DNA from: Catenulispora sp. EB89
GTDB lineage: Bacteria; Actinomycetota; Actinomycetes; Streptomycetales; Catenulisporaceae
Assembly: GCF_041261445.1 (NCBI RefSeq)
Contig: NZ_JBGCCU010000045.1
Location: 1-61,398 of the forward strand
Length of the DNA: 61,398 nucleotides
Direction of reading: 5' to 3'
The position numbers were made by a program, and so were the translations under genes. Under the pieces are notes generated by a model that did no database searches, had not been told where the DNA came from, and saw only the letters and a program-made list of their open reading frames with translations. Shown piece after piece: positions 37,223-46,476 of the stretch; the first letter of the stretch is position 1, and every line of letters starts with the position of its first letter.

Positions 37223-38415
37223 GCCGTCCCCGGCATGTCGTGCGTCGAGCAGTGGATCCCCCCGCCGCCGGCCGCGATCGCGTCGATCGCCACCGGCACC
37301 ACCTTGCGCCCCGGGAAGTGCTCGCCGAGGATCCCCGCGGCCTGGTCGTCGGCGTCCGCGTCGCCGAACTTCGGCATGATCACCGCGCCGTTCGCGACGA
37401 AGAAGTTCGCGTACGAGGACACGAACGCGTCCCCCTTCCCCGTGATCTTGTCCGGATCCGGCTGCGGCAGGTCCACGACCCGCACCTTGCGCCCGGCCGC
37501 GTCCGTCGCGTCGGCCAGCACCGTCCGCGCCTGGTCCGAAGCGCGCGACCAGACGTCCGGCGGCAGCCCCGGGAACGGCTTGTCCAGCAGTACGGCCCCG
37601 GACGCGGCGAACCGCGCCAGGCAGTCCACGTGCGCGTCGGTGATGTCCTGGCCCTTCACCCCGGTGAACCAGATCACCTTCGTGATCCCGAGTGCGGTCT
37701 TCAGCAGCTGCTCGATCTGGTCGCGGGTCTTGCCCGGGTTGCGGTTGTCGTTGACCAGCGAGCTCTCGGTGGCCATCAGCGTGCCCTTGCCGTCGGTCTC
37801 CAGCGCGCCGCCCTCGGCGACCATCCCGGAGTCGATGCCCGGGATCTGGTACTTCCGGATGATCGCCGCGGCCACTCCGGCGTCCAGCGCGTGCTGCTGC
37901 TTGTTGCCCCAGCCGTTGAAGTGGAAGTCGACGCCGGCGGTCTTGCCCGGTTCCTGCACGAACACCGGCGCGGTGTCCCGGATCCACAGGTCGTCGACCG
38001 GGATCGGGATCACCTCGACGCCGGAGCCCACGGCGCTCTGCGCGGCGGCTTGCTGCTCCGGACGTGCGAGGAGCACCACGTGTTCGTAGCCGGAGATCGC
38101 CTTGGCCAGCGTGGCGATGTCGGCCTGGACCGCCGGCAGCTGGTCGCCCCAGATGGCGTCGGAGGCCGGCCAGGCCATGAACGTGCGCAGGTGCGGGTCC
38201 CACTCCGCGCCGAACACCCGGGTCGATGTCCCGGTGGTGCCTGGGCTCGCGGTTGGGCTCGTGTTCGCACTTGTGCCCGTGGTGGGGGAGGAGCCTGCCC
38301 CTGCCTCGCTGCCGTCCGAACCGCTGCTTCCGCACGCTGCCGCGCTCAACGCGACGGCTCCCATTCCCAACGCAGAGGTCAAGGTGGCGCGGCGGGAAAG
38401 CGTGCGCTCGTACAT
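37219..38415 (-). CDS. Exported agmatine deiminase-family protein (lipoprotein)
   Basis: A 398-residue PAD_porph/agmatine-deiminase fold protein with an N-terminal signal (RRATLTSALGMGAVALSAAACGSS), lipobox SAAC, and a Ser/Thr/Pro spacer of about 35 residues. All active-site text is present: TFMAWPASDAIWG, WIRDTAPVF, EGGALETDG, ITDAHVDCL and catalytic Cys389 in GGGGIHCSTHD. It hydrolyses a guanidino group (agmatine to N-carbamoylputrescine, or peptidyl-arginine to citrulline) outside the cytoplasm. Start ATG 38415; RBS-like GGAGCC upstream. Divergent from a second exported copy at 38644, with TetR-type operators between. Confidence 0.88.
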   Translation of the reverse strand: MYERTLSRRATLTSALGMGAVALSAAACGSSGSDGSEAGAGSSPTTGTSANTSPTASPGTTGTSTRVFGAEWDPHLRTFMAWPASDAIWGDQLPAVQADIATLAKAISGYEHVVLLARPEQQAAAQSAVGSGVEVIPIPVDDLWIRDTAPVFVQEPGKTAGVDFHFNGWGNKQQHALDAGVAAAIIRKYQIPGIDSGMVAEGGALETDGKGTLMATESSLVNDNRNPGKTRDQIEQLLKTALGITKVIWFTGVKGQDITDAHVDCLARFAASGAVLLDKPFPGLPPDVWSRASDQARTVLADATDAAGRKVRVVDLPQPDPDKITGKGDAFVSSYANFFVANGAVIMPKFGDADADDQAAGILGEHFPGRKVVPVAIDAIAAGGGGIHCSTHDMPGTA

Positions 38416-38543
38416 CAGGCGGCTCCGATGGGTCAGGTCCCCGTTATGGATATTCACACGGCGGCCGCACTCCGGCGATCGGGACAGGGCCGTATTGGTG
38501 CCCATCCCCCGGTGTTCGTGCAGGCCAACGCCCCAAGCCTGAC

Positions 38544-38593
38544 ACTGCCTGAAATTTCAGTCAAGTTCGCTCTTGACTAAAACTTCAGTCAGG
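38544..38593. promoter_or_regulatory. Two TetR-type operators between the exported deiminases
   Basis: Site A (38544-38565) and site B (38572-38593) match the pattern CTTGACTGAA-N2-TTCAGTCAAG. Site B has nine of ten bases matched in each half; site A has a perfect right half and seven of ten in the left. Centres are 28 bases apart. The same palindrome, perfect, lies 2.1 kb away before the tetR and agmatine deiminase genes. This places the two exported deiminases under the same regulator. Confidence 0.75.
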
Positions 38594-38643
38594 AACACGA
38601 TACCCGCGACCGCACCACCCTCCGTCACCAAGGAGTGAGCGCC

Positions 38644-39774
38644 ATGTCCCGCCCCACCCCCTCCCGCCGGGCCGTGCTGATCGGAGCCGCCGCAGCCGGC
38701 GCCGCGACCCTGGTCGGCGCCCGGGCCGCCGACGCCGCGACGGCCACCGCGACCCCCGCCGCATCAGGGACCTTCGTCGTCCCGGACGATTCCGTTCCGC
38801 ACACCCGCACCTGGATGGCCTGGCCGGACTCGACCTCGATCTGGGGCCGCCAGCTCTCCGGCGTGCAGCAGAACATCGCCCTGATCGCCCGCACGATCGC
38901 CGGCTACGAGCCGGTCTCCATGCTCGCCAACTCCGCGAGCGTCTCCAAGGCCCGCTCGATGTGCGGCTCCGGCGTCACCGTCATCGGCTCCATCCCGGTG
39001 AACGACTGCTGGATGCGCGACACCGGCCCCATCTTCCGCACCAATGGCTCCGGCGGCCTGGACACCGTCGGCCTGAACTTCAACGGCTGGGGCAACCGCC
39101 AGGTCCACACCAACGACGCCCTCGTCGCCAAGCGCGTCGCGGCCTCCCTCGGCCTGCCCTTCACCGCGGCCGGCCTGGTCAGCGAGGGCGGCGCGATCGA
39201 GACCGACGGCGCCGGGACCCTGATGGCCACCCGCTCCAGCATCATCAACGCCAACCGCAACCCGTCCCTGAGCCAGGCGCAGATCGAGGCGGCGATGTGC
39301 GCGGCCTACGGCGCGCGCGAGGTCATCTGGTTCACCGGCATCAAGAACCAGGACATCACCGACGACCACGTGGACGCCACCAGCCGCTTCCTCGGCCCCG
39401 GCGCCGGCGCGGTGCAGATCCCGGACCCGAACGAGAGCGACATCTGGGCCACCGACGAGAACCAGCAGTACCAGGCCCTGTCCTCGGCGACCGACGCCCA
39501 GGGCGCGGCCATCGGAGTGACGCGGATCCAGGGCCCGAACTACAACGTCATCCGGTCCACGAACCAGAACTTCGTGGGCTCCTACGCCAACTACTACGTC
39601 TGCAACGGCGCGGTCATCTCGGCCCAGTTCGGCGACAGCAACGCCGACGGCCTGGCCTACGACACCCTCAGCACCCTGTTCCCGGGGCGGACCATCGAGC
39701 AGCTGAACATCGACAACCTCGGCAACGGGGGCGGCGGCATCCACTGCGTCACGCAGCAACAGCCCGCGGCCTGA
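38644..39774 (+). CDS. Exported agmatine deiminase-family protein (twin-arginine signal)
   Basis: A 376-residue second exported agmatine-deiminase-like enzyme. The signal is [19 protein letters not shown] with AADA before the mature part, a twin-arginine-type leader. The active-site text is intact: [43 protein letters not shown] and Cys368 in [11 protein letters not shown]. It is about as close to the neighbour at 38415 as to the cytoplasmic enzyme at 40805, so the two are ancient rather than recent copies. The start is ATG 38644 with AAGGAG nine bases before it, rather than an upstream GTG at 38635. Confidence 0.88.
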   Translation: MSRPTPSRRAVLIGAAAAGAATLVGARAADAATATATPAASGTFVVPDDSVPHTRTWMAWPDSTSIWGRQLSGVQQNIALIARTIAGYEPVSMLANSASVSKARSMCGSGVTVIGSIPVNDCWMRDTGPIFRTNGSGGLDTVGLNFNGWGNRQVHTNDALVAKRVAASLGLPFTAAGLVSEGGAIETDGAGTLMATRSSIINANRNPSLSQAQIEAAMCAAYGAREVIWFTGIKNQDITDDHVDATSRFLGPGAGAVQIPDPNESDIWATDENQQYQALSSATDAQGAAIGVTRIQGPNYNVIRSTNQNFVGSYANYYVCNGAVISAQFGDSNADGLAYDTLSTLFPGRTIEQLNIDNLGNGGGGIHCVTQQQPAA

Positions 39775-39866
39775 GCCCTACGCCGGTCGAGTGACGAAGC
39801 GCGGCCTGTTTCGGCGGGCCGCGCCGGCGCTGCACTCTTCTACGCGACCGCCGATCTCGGCGGGTT

Positions 39867-40035
39867 GGCTCCGGCTCCGGCCCCGACCCGAGCTCCGGCT
39901 CCGGCTCGGGCTCGGGCTCCGGCTCGGGCTCGGGCTCGGGCTCCGGCTCCGGCTCGGGCTCCGGCTCGGGCTCCGGCTCGGGCTCCGGCTCGGGCTCCGG
40001 CCCGGGCTCCGGCCCGGGCTCCGGCCCGGGCTCCG
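39867..40035. repeat. Hexanucleotide tandem repeat (GGCTCG/GGCTCC), about 28 units
   Basis: About 170 bases of imperfect six-base repeats (GGCTCC, GGCTCG, GGCCCG), in a 279-base gap between the exported deiminase stop and the converging tetR stop. On the plus strand it reads Ala-Pro-Ala-Arg in one frame and on the minus strand Glu-Pro. No ribosome site or conserved text supports a gene. Tandem hexamers like this change length easily, and would be a useful strain marker or could be an assembly hazard. Confidence 0.85.
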
Positions 40036-40053
40036 ACCCCGCTTCCGCCCGAA

Positions 40054-40674
40054 CTACGAATCCGACCCTGAATCCGAGCCCGGCCGCGGCCCGAGCTCCG
40101 CCACGATCGCCCCGCGCAGCAAGTCCCGAGCCCGCTCCAACCCGAGCGTCCCGGACAGCCAGCGCTCCGACAGCCCCTCGACCAGCGCCGTCAGCCGCTC
40201 GGCGACGTCGTCGGGATCAACACCCTCGCGCGCCAACCCGGCCTCCTGCGCCAGGGCCACGCGCTCGGCCATCTCCCGCACCCACGCCGCCGTCGCGCCC
40301 TCCAGCCGCTCGCGCAGGTCCGTCTCGAAGATCGCCGACGCCCGCAGCTCACCCCAGGCGGTGCTGTTCTCCCGGATCTCGTCGTCGTCCTGCAGCTCCA
40401 GCAGCAGCGTCTGCTCCAGCTCCGAGCGCGGATCCCGGTGCGCCGCCCCGGATCTGCCGGCCGCGAGCGCCTGCGCCGTGTACCGGTCGGCCCGGTCGCT
40501 GATGTAGTCCAGCGTCGCGCGCAGCAGTCCCGCGCGGTCCTTGAAGTGGTAGTAGATCAGCCCGGTCGAGGCTCCGGCCTTGGCCGCGATCTCCTCCACC
40601 CGCAGTCCTCTGACGCCGCTCTGCGCGATCATCCCGACCGCCGCCTGGAGGATCAGGTCCCTTTTGCTGGCCAC
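40054..40674 (-). CDS. TetR-family regulator of the agmatine locus
   Basis: A 206-residue TetR-type repressor. The helix-turn-helix is [21 protein letters not shown] (recognition helix STGLIYYHF), preceded by [16 protein letters not shown]. The C-terminal two-thirds is the ligand/dimer domain. The GTG at 40674 is the likely start, since the ATG at 40752 would place 26 more residues upstream, across the operator. A perfect 13-base inverted repeat lies between it and the divergent agmatine deiminase gene. The end is an acidic GSDSGSDS tail next to the hexanucleotide repeat. Confidence 0.88.
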   Translation of the reverse strand: MASKRDLILQAAVGMIAQSGVRGLRVEEIAAKAGASTGLIYYHFKDRAGLLRATLDYISDRADRYTAQALAAGRSGAAHRDPRSELEQTLLLELQDDDEIRENSTAWGELRASAIFETDLRERLEGATAAWVREMAERVALAQEAGLAREGVDPDDVAERLTALVEGLSERWLSGTLGLERARDLLRGAIVAELGPRPGSDSGSDS

Positions 40675-40713
40675 GCCATCACACCTTACATGCGAGTCAC
40701 TGTCCGGGCTGCT

Positions 40714-40741
40714 GCTCTTGACTGAAGTTTCAGTCAAGAGC
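40714..40741. promoter_or_regulatory. Perfect TetR-type operator before aguA
   Basis: GCTCTTGACTGAA-GT-TTCAGTCAAGAGC, a perfect inverted repeat with 13-base arms (40714-40726 and 40729-40741). It lies between the divergent tetR and aguA starts and shares its core TTGACTGAA/TTCAGTCAA with the two sites at 38544-38593. It is the highest-quality operator in the window. Confidence 0.85.
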
Positions 40742-40804
40742 ATTCTAAGCACACCGCGCCGCCGGATGGCGCCCGGAACCCCAGCTCACAAGGAACGAAA
40801 ACCC

Positions 40805-41839
40805 ATGACCATGCGCATGCCGGCCGAATGGGCCGAGCACGAGGGCACCCTGATGGCCTGGCCGACCAGAGCCGACCTGTGGGGCGCTGTCCTGGAGTCC
40901 GCCAAGGACGAGTACGCCGAGGTGGCGCGGACCATCGCCCGCTTCGAGCCGGTCCTGATGGTGGCCCCGCCCGGCGCCGGCGCGGAGGCGCAGGCCCGCT
41001 GCGGCGACACCGTCGAGGTGATCGAGCTGCCGATCGACGACTCCTGGTTCCGCGACTCGGGCCCGATCTTCGTCACCGACCCGGACAACGACGGTCGCGC
41101 CGGCGTCGACTTCCGCTTCAACGCCTGGGGCGGCAAGCACACCCCGTGGGACGCCGACGACCGCGTCAGCGCCCTGCTGCTGGAGCGCCTGGGCGTCGAG
41201 CGCGTGGCGTCCACGATGATCCTGGAAGGCGGCGCCATCACCGTCGACGGCGAGGGCACCCTGATCACCACCGAGCAGTGCCTCCTGCACCCGAACCGCA
41301 ACCCGGACTGGACCCGCGAGCAGATCGAGGACGAACTCAAGGCGCGCCTGGGCGTCACGACCGTCATCTGGCTCCCCTACGGCGGCGCCGAGGACTTCGA
41401 GACCGACGGCCACGTCGACGGCTGCTGCGCCTTCATAGCCCCGGCCACGGTGATCGTCCAGCTGCCCGAGGACCCGGCGCACCCGGACTACGAACGCTGC
41501 CGCGCGAACCTGGAGATCCTGCAGAACTCCCTCGACGCGCAGGGCCGCAAGCTCCGCATCATCCCGATCGCGCAGTCCAACCGCGTCGGCCTGGACGGCC
41601 AGGAGATCGAGGTCGGCTACCTCAACTTCTACCTGCCCAACGGCGGCGTCGTCGTCCCGATCGCCGGCGTGCCGGCCGACGCCGGGGCGCTGGCGGTGCT
41701 GGCCGAGGCGATGCCGGACCGCGAGGTCGTCGGCGTCCGCACCCCGGCCCTGGCCTACGGCGGTGGCGGCATCCACTGCATCACCCAGCAGATCCCGAAG
41801 GCGCCGGGCACGGCGGCACGAAAGGCGACAGCGGCATGA
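40805..41839 (+). CDS. aguA: Agmatine deiminase (cytoplasmic)
   Basis: A 344-residue agmatine deiminase (EC 3.5.3.12) that turns agmatine into N-carbamoylputrescine and ammonia. No signal peptide. The active site is complete: TLMAWPTRADLWG, WFRDSGPIF, LEGGAITVDG, TDGHVDGC and nucleophile Cys325 in GGGGIHCITQQ. The start is the first of three ATG codons (40805), with AAGGA about ten bases upstream. It overlaps the next gene's start by four bases (ATGA). The pair aguA-aguB is the standard route from agmatine to putrescine. Confidence 0.93.
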   Translation: MTMRMPAEWAEHEGTLMAWPTRADLWGAVLESAKDEYAEVARTIARFEPVLMVAPPGAGAEAQARCGDTVEVIELPIDDSWFRDSGPIFVTDPDNDGRAGVDFRFNAWGGKHTPWDADDRVSALLLERLGVERVASTMILEGGAITVDGEGTLITTEQCLLHPNRNPDWTREQIEDELKARLGVTTVIWLPYGGAEDFETDGHVDGCCAFIAPATVIVQLPEDPAHPDYERCRANLEILQNSLDAQGRKLRIIPIAQSNRVGLDGQEIEVGYLNFYLPNGGVVVPIAGVPADAGALAVLAEAMPDREVVGVRTPALAYGGGGIHCITQQIPKAPGTAARKATAA

Positions 41840-42783
41840 GCTCCGGCATCGACTACACCCTCCTGACCTCCTTCGGCTCGCCACTCGGCTCCCCGGCCCG
41901 GCTGGAGCCCTCGGTCCGCCCGATGCTGCGGATCGGCCTGGTGCAGATGCGCTGGCAGCCGGACGCCGACGCGCACGACGAGGCGCTGCGCGCCGGCGTC
42001 CGCATCGCCGCCGAGCAGGGCGCGACAGTGGTCTGCCTCCCGGAGCTGACGCGCAGCCCGTACTTCGCGGCCGACGCGGCGATGGCCGTGGACGCCCCGC
42101 GCTTCGCCGAGGACCTGCACGACGGCCCGACCGCGCGGCTGGCCGCCGAGCTGGCCAAGGAACTGGGCATCGTCGTGCACGCCTCGCTCTACGAGCGCGC
42201 CGACGACGGCGGCCTCGGCTACAACACCGCGATCTGCGTGGACGCCGAGGGCCGGATGCTGGCCGCCACCCGCAAGAACCACATCCCCGAGTTCCCCGGC
42301 TACCACGAGAACCTGTGCTTCCGCCCCGGCGACAGCGGCTTCCCGGTGGTGCCGATCGACAACGTCAGCTTCGGCTTCCCGACCTGCTGGGACGAGTGGT
42401 TCCCGGAACTGGCCCGCGCCTACGCCCTGGCCGGGGCGCAGGTGCTGGTGCACCCGACGGCGATCGGCTCGGAGCCGGAGCTCCCGGAGTTCGACACCCG
42501 CCCGATGTGGGAGCACGCCATCAGCGCCAACGGCCTGGTCAACGCGCTGTTCCAGATCGTGCCGAACCGGGTCGGGCCGGAGGGCCGGATCACGTTCTAC
42601 GGGTCCTCCTTCATCTCCGACCCCTACGGCCGCGTCCTACTGCGCGGACCCCGGGACAAGCCCGCCGTCCTGGTCGCCGACCTGGACCTGGACCAGCGCC
42701 GGGACTGGCTGGAGTTCGGGCTCGTCTACACCCGGCGGCCGGAGATCTACGGGCCGCTCACCACGCCTGTGGCACGCCGCTAG
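41836..42783 (+). CDS. aguB: N-carbamoylputrescine amidase (carbon-nitrogen hydrolase)
   Basis: A 315-residue nitrilase-superfamily enzyme. The Glu-Lys-Cys triad is Glu70 (CLPELTRSPYF), Lys147 (TRKNHIPEFPGY) and Cys184 (FPTCWDEWFPE). Those texts are the ones seen in AguB rather than in other amidases. It hydrolyses N-carbamoylputrescine to putrescine, CO2 and ammonia. There is a 30-residue N-terminal extension before the usual MLRIGLVQM start. The ATG overlaps the aguA stop, and the next gene, an importer lipoprotein, begins 68 bases on. Confidence 0.92.
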   Translation: MSSGIDYTLLTSFGSPLGSPARLEPSVRPMLRIGLVQMRWQPDADAHDEALRAGVRIAAEQGATVVCLPELTRSPYFAADAAMAVDAPRFAEDLHDGPTARLAAELAKELGIVVHASLYERADDGGLGYNTAICVDAEGRMLAATRKNHIPEFPGYHENLCFRPGDSGFPVVPIDNVSFGFPTCWDEWFPELARAYALAGAQVLVHPTAIGSEPELPEFDTRPMWEHAISANGLVNALFQIVPNRVGPEGRITFYGSSFISDPYGRVLLRGPRDKPAVLVADLDLDQRRDWLEFGLVYTRRPEIYGPLTTPVARR

Positions 42784-42851
42784 CGGCTTCGAGGCTCCCG
42801 TCCCGCCATCCCTTTCCCCTCAGAGGTTCGTAGCGAAGGAGCACCACCTTG

Positions 42852-44486
42852 ATGAGAGTTCCTTGGCGGTCCGCCGCCGGTGCCGGTACCAGCCTGTTCC
42901 TCGCCGCAGCCGTCACGGCGTGCAGCGGCGGGCACACCACCGCCGCGTCCGGGGGCACCGCGACGTCCGGCGGCGCGGCGTACGCGCTGTCCGCGTCCAC
43001 ACCGGTCGCGAAGGGCCCGATCGACTCGTTCACCTGGGCCCTGTACGCCGAGCCCACGACGCTCGACTACGCGCAGGCCTTCGACTACCCGCAGAACATG
43101 ATCCTGTCGAACATCTGCGAATCGCTGATGCGCTGGAACCCGGACCTCACCGAGTCCCCGGGCCTGGCGTCCTCGGTGGCCCAGCCCGATCCGACGACGT
43201 ACGTCTACACCCTGCGATCCGGCGTGAAGTTCCACGACGGCGGCACGATGACCGCCGACGACGTGGTGTTCTCCCTCAAGCGGCAGATGGATCCGGCGAC
43301 CGGGTCGACGTGGATATCCACGTTCGACAACGTCGCGTCGATCGCCAAGACCGGGTCGTTGCAGGTCACCGTCAAGCTGAAGAAGCCGGACTCGCAGTTC
43401 GGCGAGGCGATGGCCAACTCCGCCGGCACCGTCGTGCACGCCTCGGCGGTCCAGGCGGCCGGCCAGAATTACGGCACCGGCGGTTCCCTCGGCTGCACCG
43501 GCCCCTACACGCTCGGGACCTGGGTCAAGGGCACCTCGATCGAGCTGGACCGGTTCCCCGGCTACTGGGGCAAGCAGGCGCTGGCGGGCAAGGTGGTCTT
43601 TAAGTTCATCACCGACCCGACGGCCCTCACGAACGCGCTGCTCACCGGCGCGGCCGACGGCGGCTACCTGATCACCCCCGACAGCTACGCCCGGCTGAAG
43701 TCCTCCGGCGCCGGCACACTGTACTTCGGCAAGTCGCTGACGACGATCAACCTGAACGTCTGCAACCTGTCCGGCACGCTCGGCGACGTCCGTGTCCGCA
43801 AAGCCCTGCTGCTGGCGCTGGACCGCTCCGGCTTCGTCAAGACGGGGCTGAAAGGCGTCGGCTCGGTGACGTCCGCCAACGCCCCGGCCGACTCCTGGCC
43901 CCCGGGCACCCTCCCGCCAGCGGCCGACCTCCCGCCGACCTCGCAGGACCTGACCCAGGCCAAGGCCCTGATCCAGCAGGCCGGCGCGACCGGCAAGACC
44001 GTCACCATAGCGACCTCGCCGATCGGCCCCGACGTGTCGCTCCTGGCCACCGCCTTTCAGTCGGCCGGCACCCAGATCGGCCTGAAGGTGCAGCTCAAGA
44101 CGGTGTCCCCGGACGCCTTCACAGCCCTGTTCTCCGACCCCAAGGCACGCCAGGGCCTCGACGCCTTCCCGGAGACCTACTACCTGTCCACGACCGACCC
44201 GCTGGCGATGTACCACATCTTCCACACCGGCGACTTCGAGAACTACGCAGCCTGGTCGAACCCGACCTACGACAACCTCATCGACCAGGCCGAAGCCGAA
44301 TACGACCCGGCGAAGCGCGCCACGATCAGCGCCCAGATCCAGAAGATCGCCATGGACCAGCTGCTCTGGATCCCCGCCGCCGAATGGCCGACCTCCCTGT
44401 TCCTGGACAGGCACATCACCGGCGCCCCCACCTCCATCGCCTACCTCTACTACCCGTGGGCCGCGGACGTCGGCTCGGCCGGGTGA
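42852..44486 (+). CDS. ABC importer substrate-binding lipoprotein (SBP_bac_5)
   Basis: A 544-residue exported lipoprotein (signal ending AAAVTAC, Cys at the lipobox) of the oligopeptide/dipeptide/nickel type. Typical text: FTWALYAEPTTLDYAQAFDYPQ near the mature start, NICESLMRWNPD, YVYTLRSGVKFHDG and LDRFPGYWG. The ligand is not evident; position after aguAB points to agmatine, carbamoyl-putrescine or an arginine-rich peptide. The ATG 42852 has GAAGGAG ten bases upstream; the TTG at 42849 could also start. First gene of a five-gene importer, with the last four overlapping. Confidence 0.9.
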   Translation: MRVPWRSAAGAGTSLFLAAAVTACSGGHTTAASGGTATSGGAAYALSASTPVAKGPIDSFTWALYAEPTTLDYAQAFDYPQNMILSNICESLMRWNPDLTESPGLASSVAQPDPTTYVYTLRSGVKFHDGGTMTADDVVFSLKRQMDPATGSTWISTFDNVASIAKTGSLQVTVKLKKPDSQFGEAMANSAGTVVHASAVQAAGQNYGTGGSLGCTGPYTLGTWVKGTSIELDRFPGYWGKQALAGKVVFKFITDPTALTNALLTGAADGGYLITPDSYARLKSSGAGTLYFGKSLTTINLNVCNLSGTLGDVRVRKALLLALDRSGFVKTGLKGVGSVTSANAPADSWPPGTLPPAADLPPTSQDLTQAKALIQQAGATGKTVTIATSPIGPDVSLLATAFQSAGTQIGLKVQLKTVSPDAFTALFSDPKARQGLDAFPETYYLSTTDPLAMYHIFHTGDFENYAAWSNPTYDNLIDQAEAEYDPAKRATISAQIQKIAMDQLLWIPAAEWPTSLFLDRHITGAPTSIAYLYYPWAADVGSAG

Positions 44487-45610
44487 GCGTGGTGCGCGGC
44501 GCGCGTGGTGGCGGCGGTCGCGACGAGCTCGGCGCGAGCGGCGGCCCGGGCGGCATCAGCGGTGCGGTCGGCGCAAGCGGCGCGGGCCCGGTCGGCGGCG
44601 TCATTACCAACAAGCCGAGCGTTTCGGGCACCAGCGCCACCCGCGCGAGCACCGACCTCCTCCGCTTCGCCACCCGCCGAGCTCTCGAACTCGTCGCCAC
44701 CCTCCTCGCCGCCTCCTTCCTCATCTTCTCCGCCGTCTACCTGGCGCCCGGCCGCCCCGAGACCTTCCTCCTCGGCGGCCGCTCGGCGACCCCGGAAGCC
44801 CTGGCCGCGATCCGTGCGCACTACCACCTCGACGACCCCTTCCCCGTCCAGTACTGGCGCTGGCTGACCCAGATGGCCCACGGCGACTTCGGCACCTCCA
44901 TCCAGTACCGCGCCCCCGTCCTGCACCTGATCACCGCGCGCCTCCCGGGCACCCTGATGCTGATCGGCATGGCCGCCGTCCTCGTCGTCCTCCTCGGCAT
45001 CGGCGCGGGCTGGCTCTCGGTCCGCCGCCCCGGCGGCGCTGTGGACCAGGCCGTCCTGGTCCTCACCTCGGTCGCGGTCGGAACCCCGTCGTTCGTCGCG
45101 GCGATCGTCCTGATCTGGGTGTTCTCGGTCCGCCTCGGCTGGTTCCCGTCGATCGGCTCCGGATCAGGGTTCTTCGACATGGCCTACCACCTCACCCTGC
45201 CGGCCCTCGCGCTGTCGCTCTACTGGGTCGGCACGCTGGCCCGCGTCACCCGCGCGGCGATGCTCGCCGAGCTGTCCAAGGAGCACGTCGCCGTCGCCCG
45301 CAGCCGGGGCATCCCGGAACGGATCGTGCTGCGCCGCCACGTCTTCCGCAACGCCGCCGGCGGCATCGCCACCATGAGCGGCCTGACGATCACCGGCCTC
45401 GTGGTCTCCACGGTCCTCGTGGAATCCGCCTTCGGACTCGGCGGCATCGGCGCGTTCCTCGACACCTCGGTGTCGGTGAAGGACTTCCCGGTCGTGCAGG
45501 CAATCAGCCTCCTGATCGTCGGCCTGTTCGTCGCCGTGAACCTGGTCGTCGACCTGACCTATCCGCTGCTGGACCCACGCGTCCGGCTCGGCACGAGGAA
45601 CAGCGCATGA
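44483..45610 (+). CDS. Peptide-type ABC permease 1 (DppB-like)
   Basis: A 375-residue membrane protein. A 60-residue Gly/Ser/Ala-rich N-terminal region (GGGGRDELGASGGPGG) precedes the usual DppB-like start (FATRRALELVATLLAASFLIF). Six membrane segments follow, with GDFGTSIQYRAPV and the coupling text ARSRGIPERIVLRRHVFRNA. The GTG start overlaps the lipoprotein stop (GTGA). The long glycine-rich head is unusual for DppB and may begin later in reality, but no other start fits better. Overlaps the second permease start (ATGA). Confidence 0.87.
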   Translation: MSVVRGARGGGGRDELGASGGPGGISGAVGASGAGPVGGVITNKPSVSGTSATRASTDLLRFATRRALELVATLLAASFLIFSAVYLAPGRPETFLLGGRSATPEALAAIRAHYHLDDPFPVQYWRWLTQMAHGDFGTSIQYRAPVLHLITARLPGTLMLIGMAAVLVVLLGIGAGWLSVRRPGGAVDQAVLVLTSVAVGTPSFVAAIVLIWVFSVRLGWFPSIGSGSGFFDMAYHLTLPALALSLYWVGTLARVTRAAMLAELSKEHVAVARSRGIPERIVLRRHVFRNAAGGIATMSGLTITGLVVSTVLVESAFGLGGIGAFLDTSVSVKDFPVVQAISLLIVGLFVAVNLVVDLTYPLLDPRVRLGTRNSA

Positions 45611-46476
45611 GCACACTGACACTCGTCCGGCGCCGCCCCGGATTACGCGCGCTACGGACCTCGCGACCCTGGCTGTTCTATATATGCGCGGGCTTCGCGG
45701 CGGTCGTCGTATTGATTGCGGTACTGGCACCGTGGGTCGCGCCGGCGGATCCGAACGCCTCCGACCTCAGCGCCGCGCTGACCGGACCGTCCTCCGCGCA
45801 CCTCCTCGGCGCCGACGGCTCAGGCCGGGACACGCTCTCCCGCCTGATCCTCGGCTCGCGAACGGCGCTGCTCGGCCCGGCCGCCGTCGTCGTGTTCTCC
45901 ACGACGCTCGGCGTGGCCGTCGGCGTCGCCGCAGGCTGGCGCGGCGGCTGGCTGGACTCGCTCCTGTCCCGAAGCAGTGAGCTGATGCTCGCCTTCCCCG
46001 GCCTGCTCCTGGCGATTCTCTTCGTGGCCTTATACGGAACCGGCCTGGTAGCCCCGATAGCCGCCCTGTCCCTCGCCTACACCCCCTATGTCAGCCGTCT
46101 GGCACGCAGCCTTACCCTGACCGAGAAACAGAGGCCTTACTTAGCCGCCTACCGAGTCCAGGGCTTCTCCAACTGGACGATCTGCGTACGCCACCTGATC
46201 CCCAACATCGGCCCCGTGATCCTGGCGCAGTCCACCGTCAACTTCGGCTACGCGCTGATCGACCTGGCCGCGCTGTCCTACCTGGGCCTCGGCGTCCCGC
46301 CGCTGACGCCGGACTGGGGCTCGATGGTCAACGACGGCCAGTCCGCGATGCTCCAGGGCCAGCCGCTCTCGGCGATCGTGCCGTGCCTGGCGATCGTGCT
46401 GACCGTCGTCGCGTTCAACGTCGTCGGCGAGCACTGGGCCGACCACGTCGTCAAGAGAGAGGACGTGCGCGCGTGA
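45607..46476 (+). CDS. Peptide-type ABC permease 2 (DppC-like)
   Basis: A 289-residue membrane protein. After a basic N-terminal region come LFYICAGFAAVVVLIAVLAPWVAP and the typical HLLGADGSGRDTLSRLILGSRTAL segment (the DppC family opening). The coupling loop is LTEKQRPYLAAYRVQGFSNW then RHLIPNI, and the end has LGLGVPPLTPDWGSMVNDGQ. The ATG overlaps the first permease's stop, and the GTG of the first ATPase overlaps its stop (GTGA). With DppB-like it forms the channel. Confidence 0.9.
   Translation: MSTLTLVRRRPGLRALRTSRPWLFYICAGFAAVVVLIAVLAPWVAPADPNASDLSAALTGPSSAHLLGADGSGRDTLSRLILGSRTALLGPAAVVVFSTTLGVAVGVAAGWRGGWLDSLLSRSSELMLAFPGLLLAILFVALYGTGLVAPIAALSLAYTPYVSRLARSLTLTEKQRPYLAAYRVQGFSNWTICVRHLIPNIGPVILAQSTVNFGYALIDLAALSYLGLGVPPLTPDWGSMVNDGQSAMLQGQPLSAIVPCLAIVLTVVAFNVVGEHWADHVVKREDVRA

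Noticed and set aside
37100-38335. A long minus-strand frame that joins the membrane-helix text to the deiminase region
   Set aside because: Only its last 40 codons (from the GTG at 37222) carry real text, the DUF4436 start. The rest is a shadow of the deiminase gene in another frame.
39791-40507. Ala-Pro-Arg repeat protein across the hexanucleotide array
   Set aside because: The frame is open only because the repeat has no stop; it runs antisense into tetR, and no ribosome site or conserved part exists.
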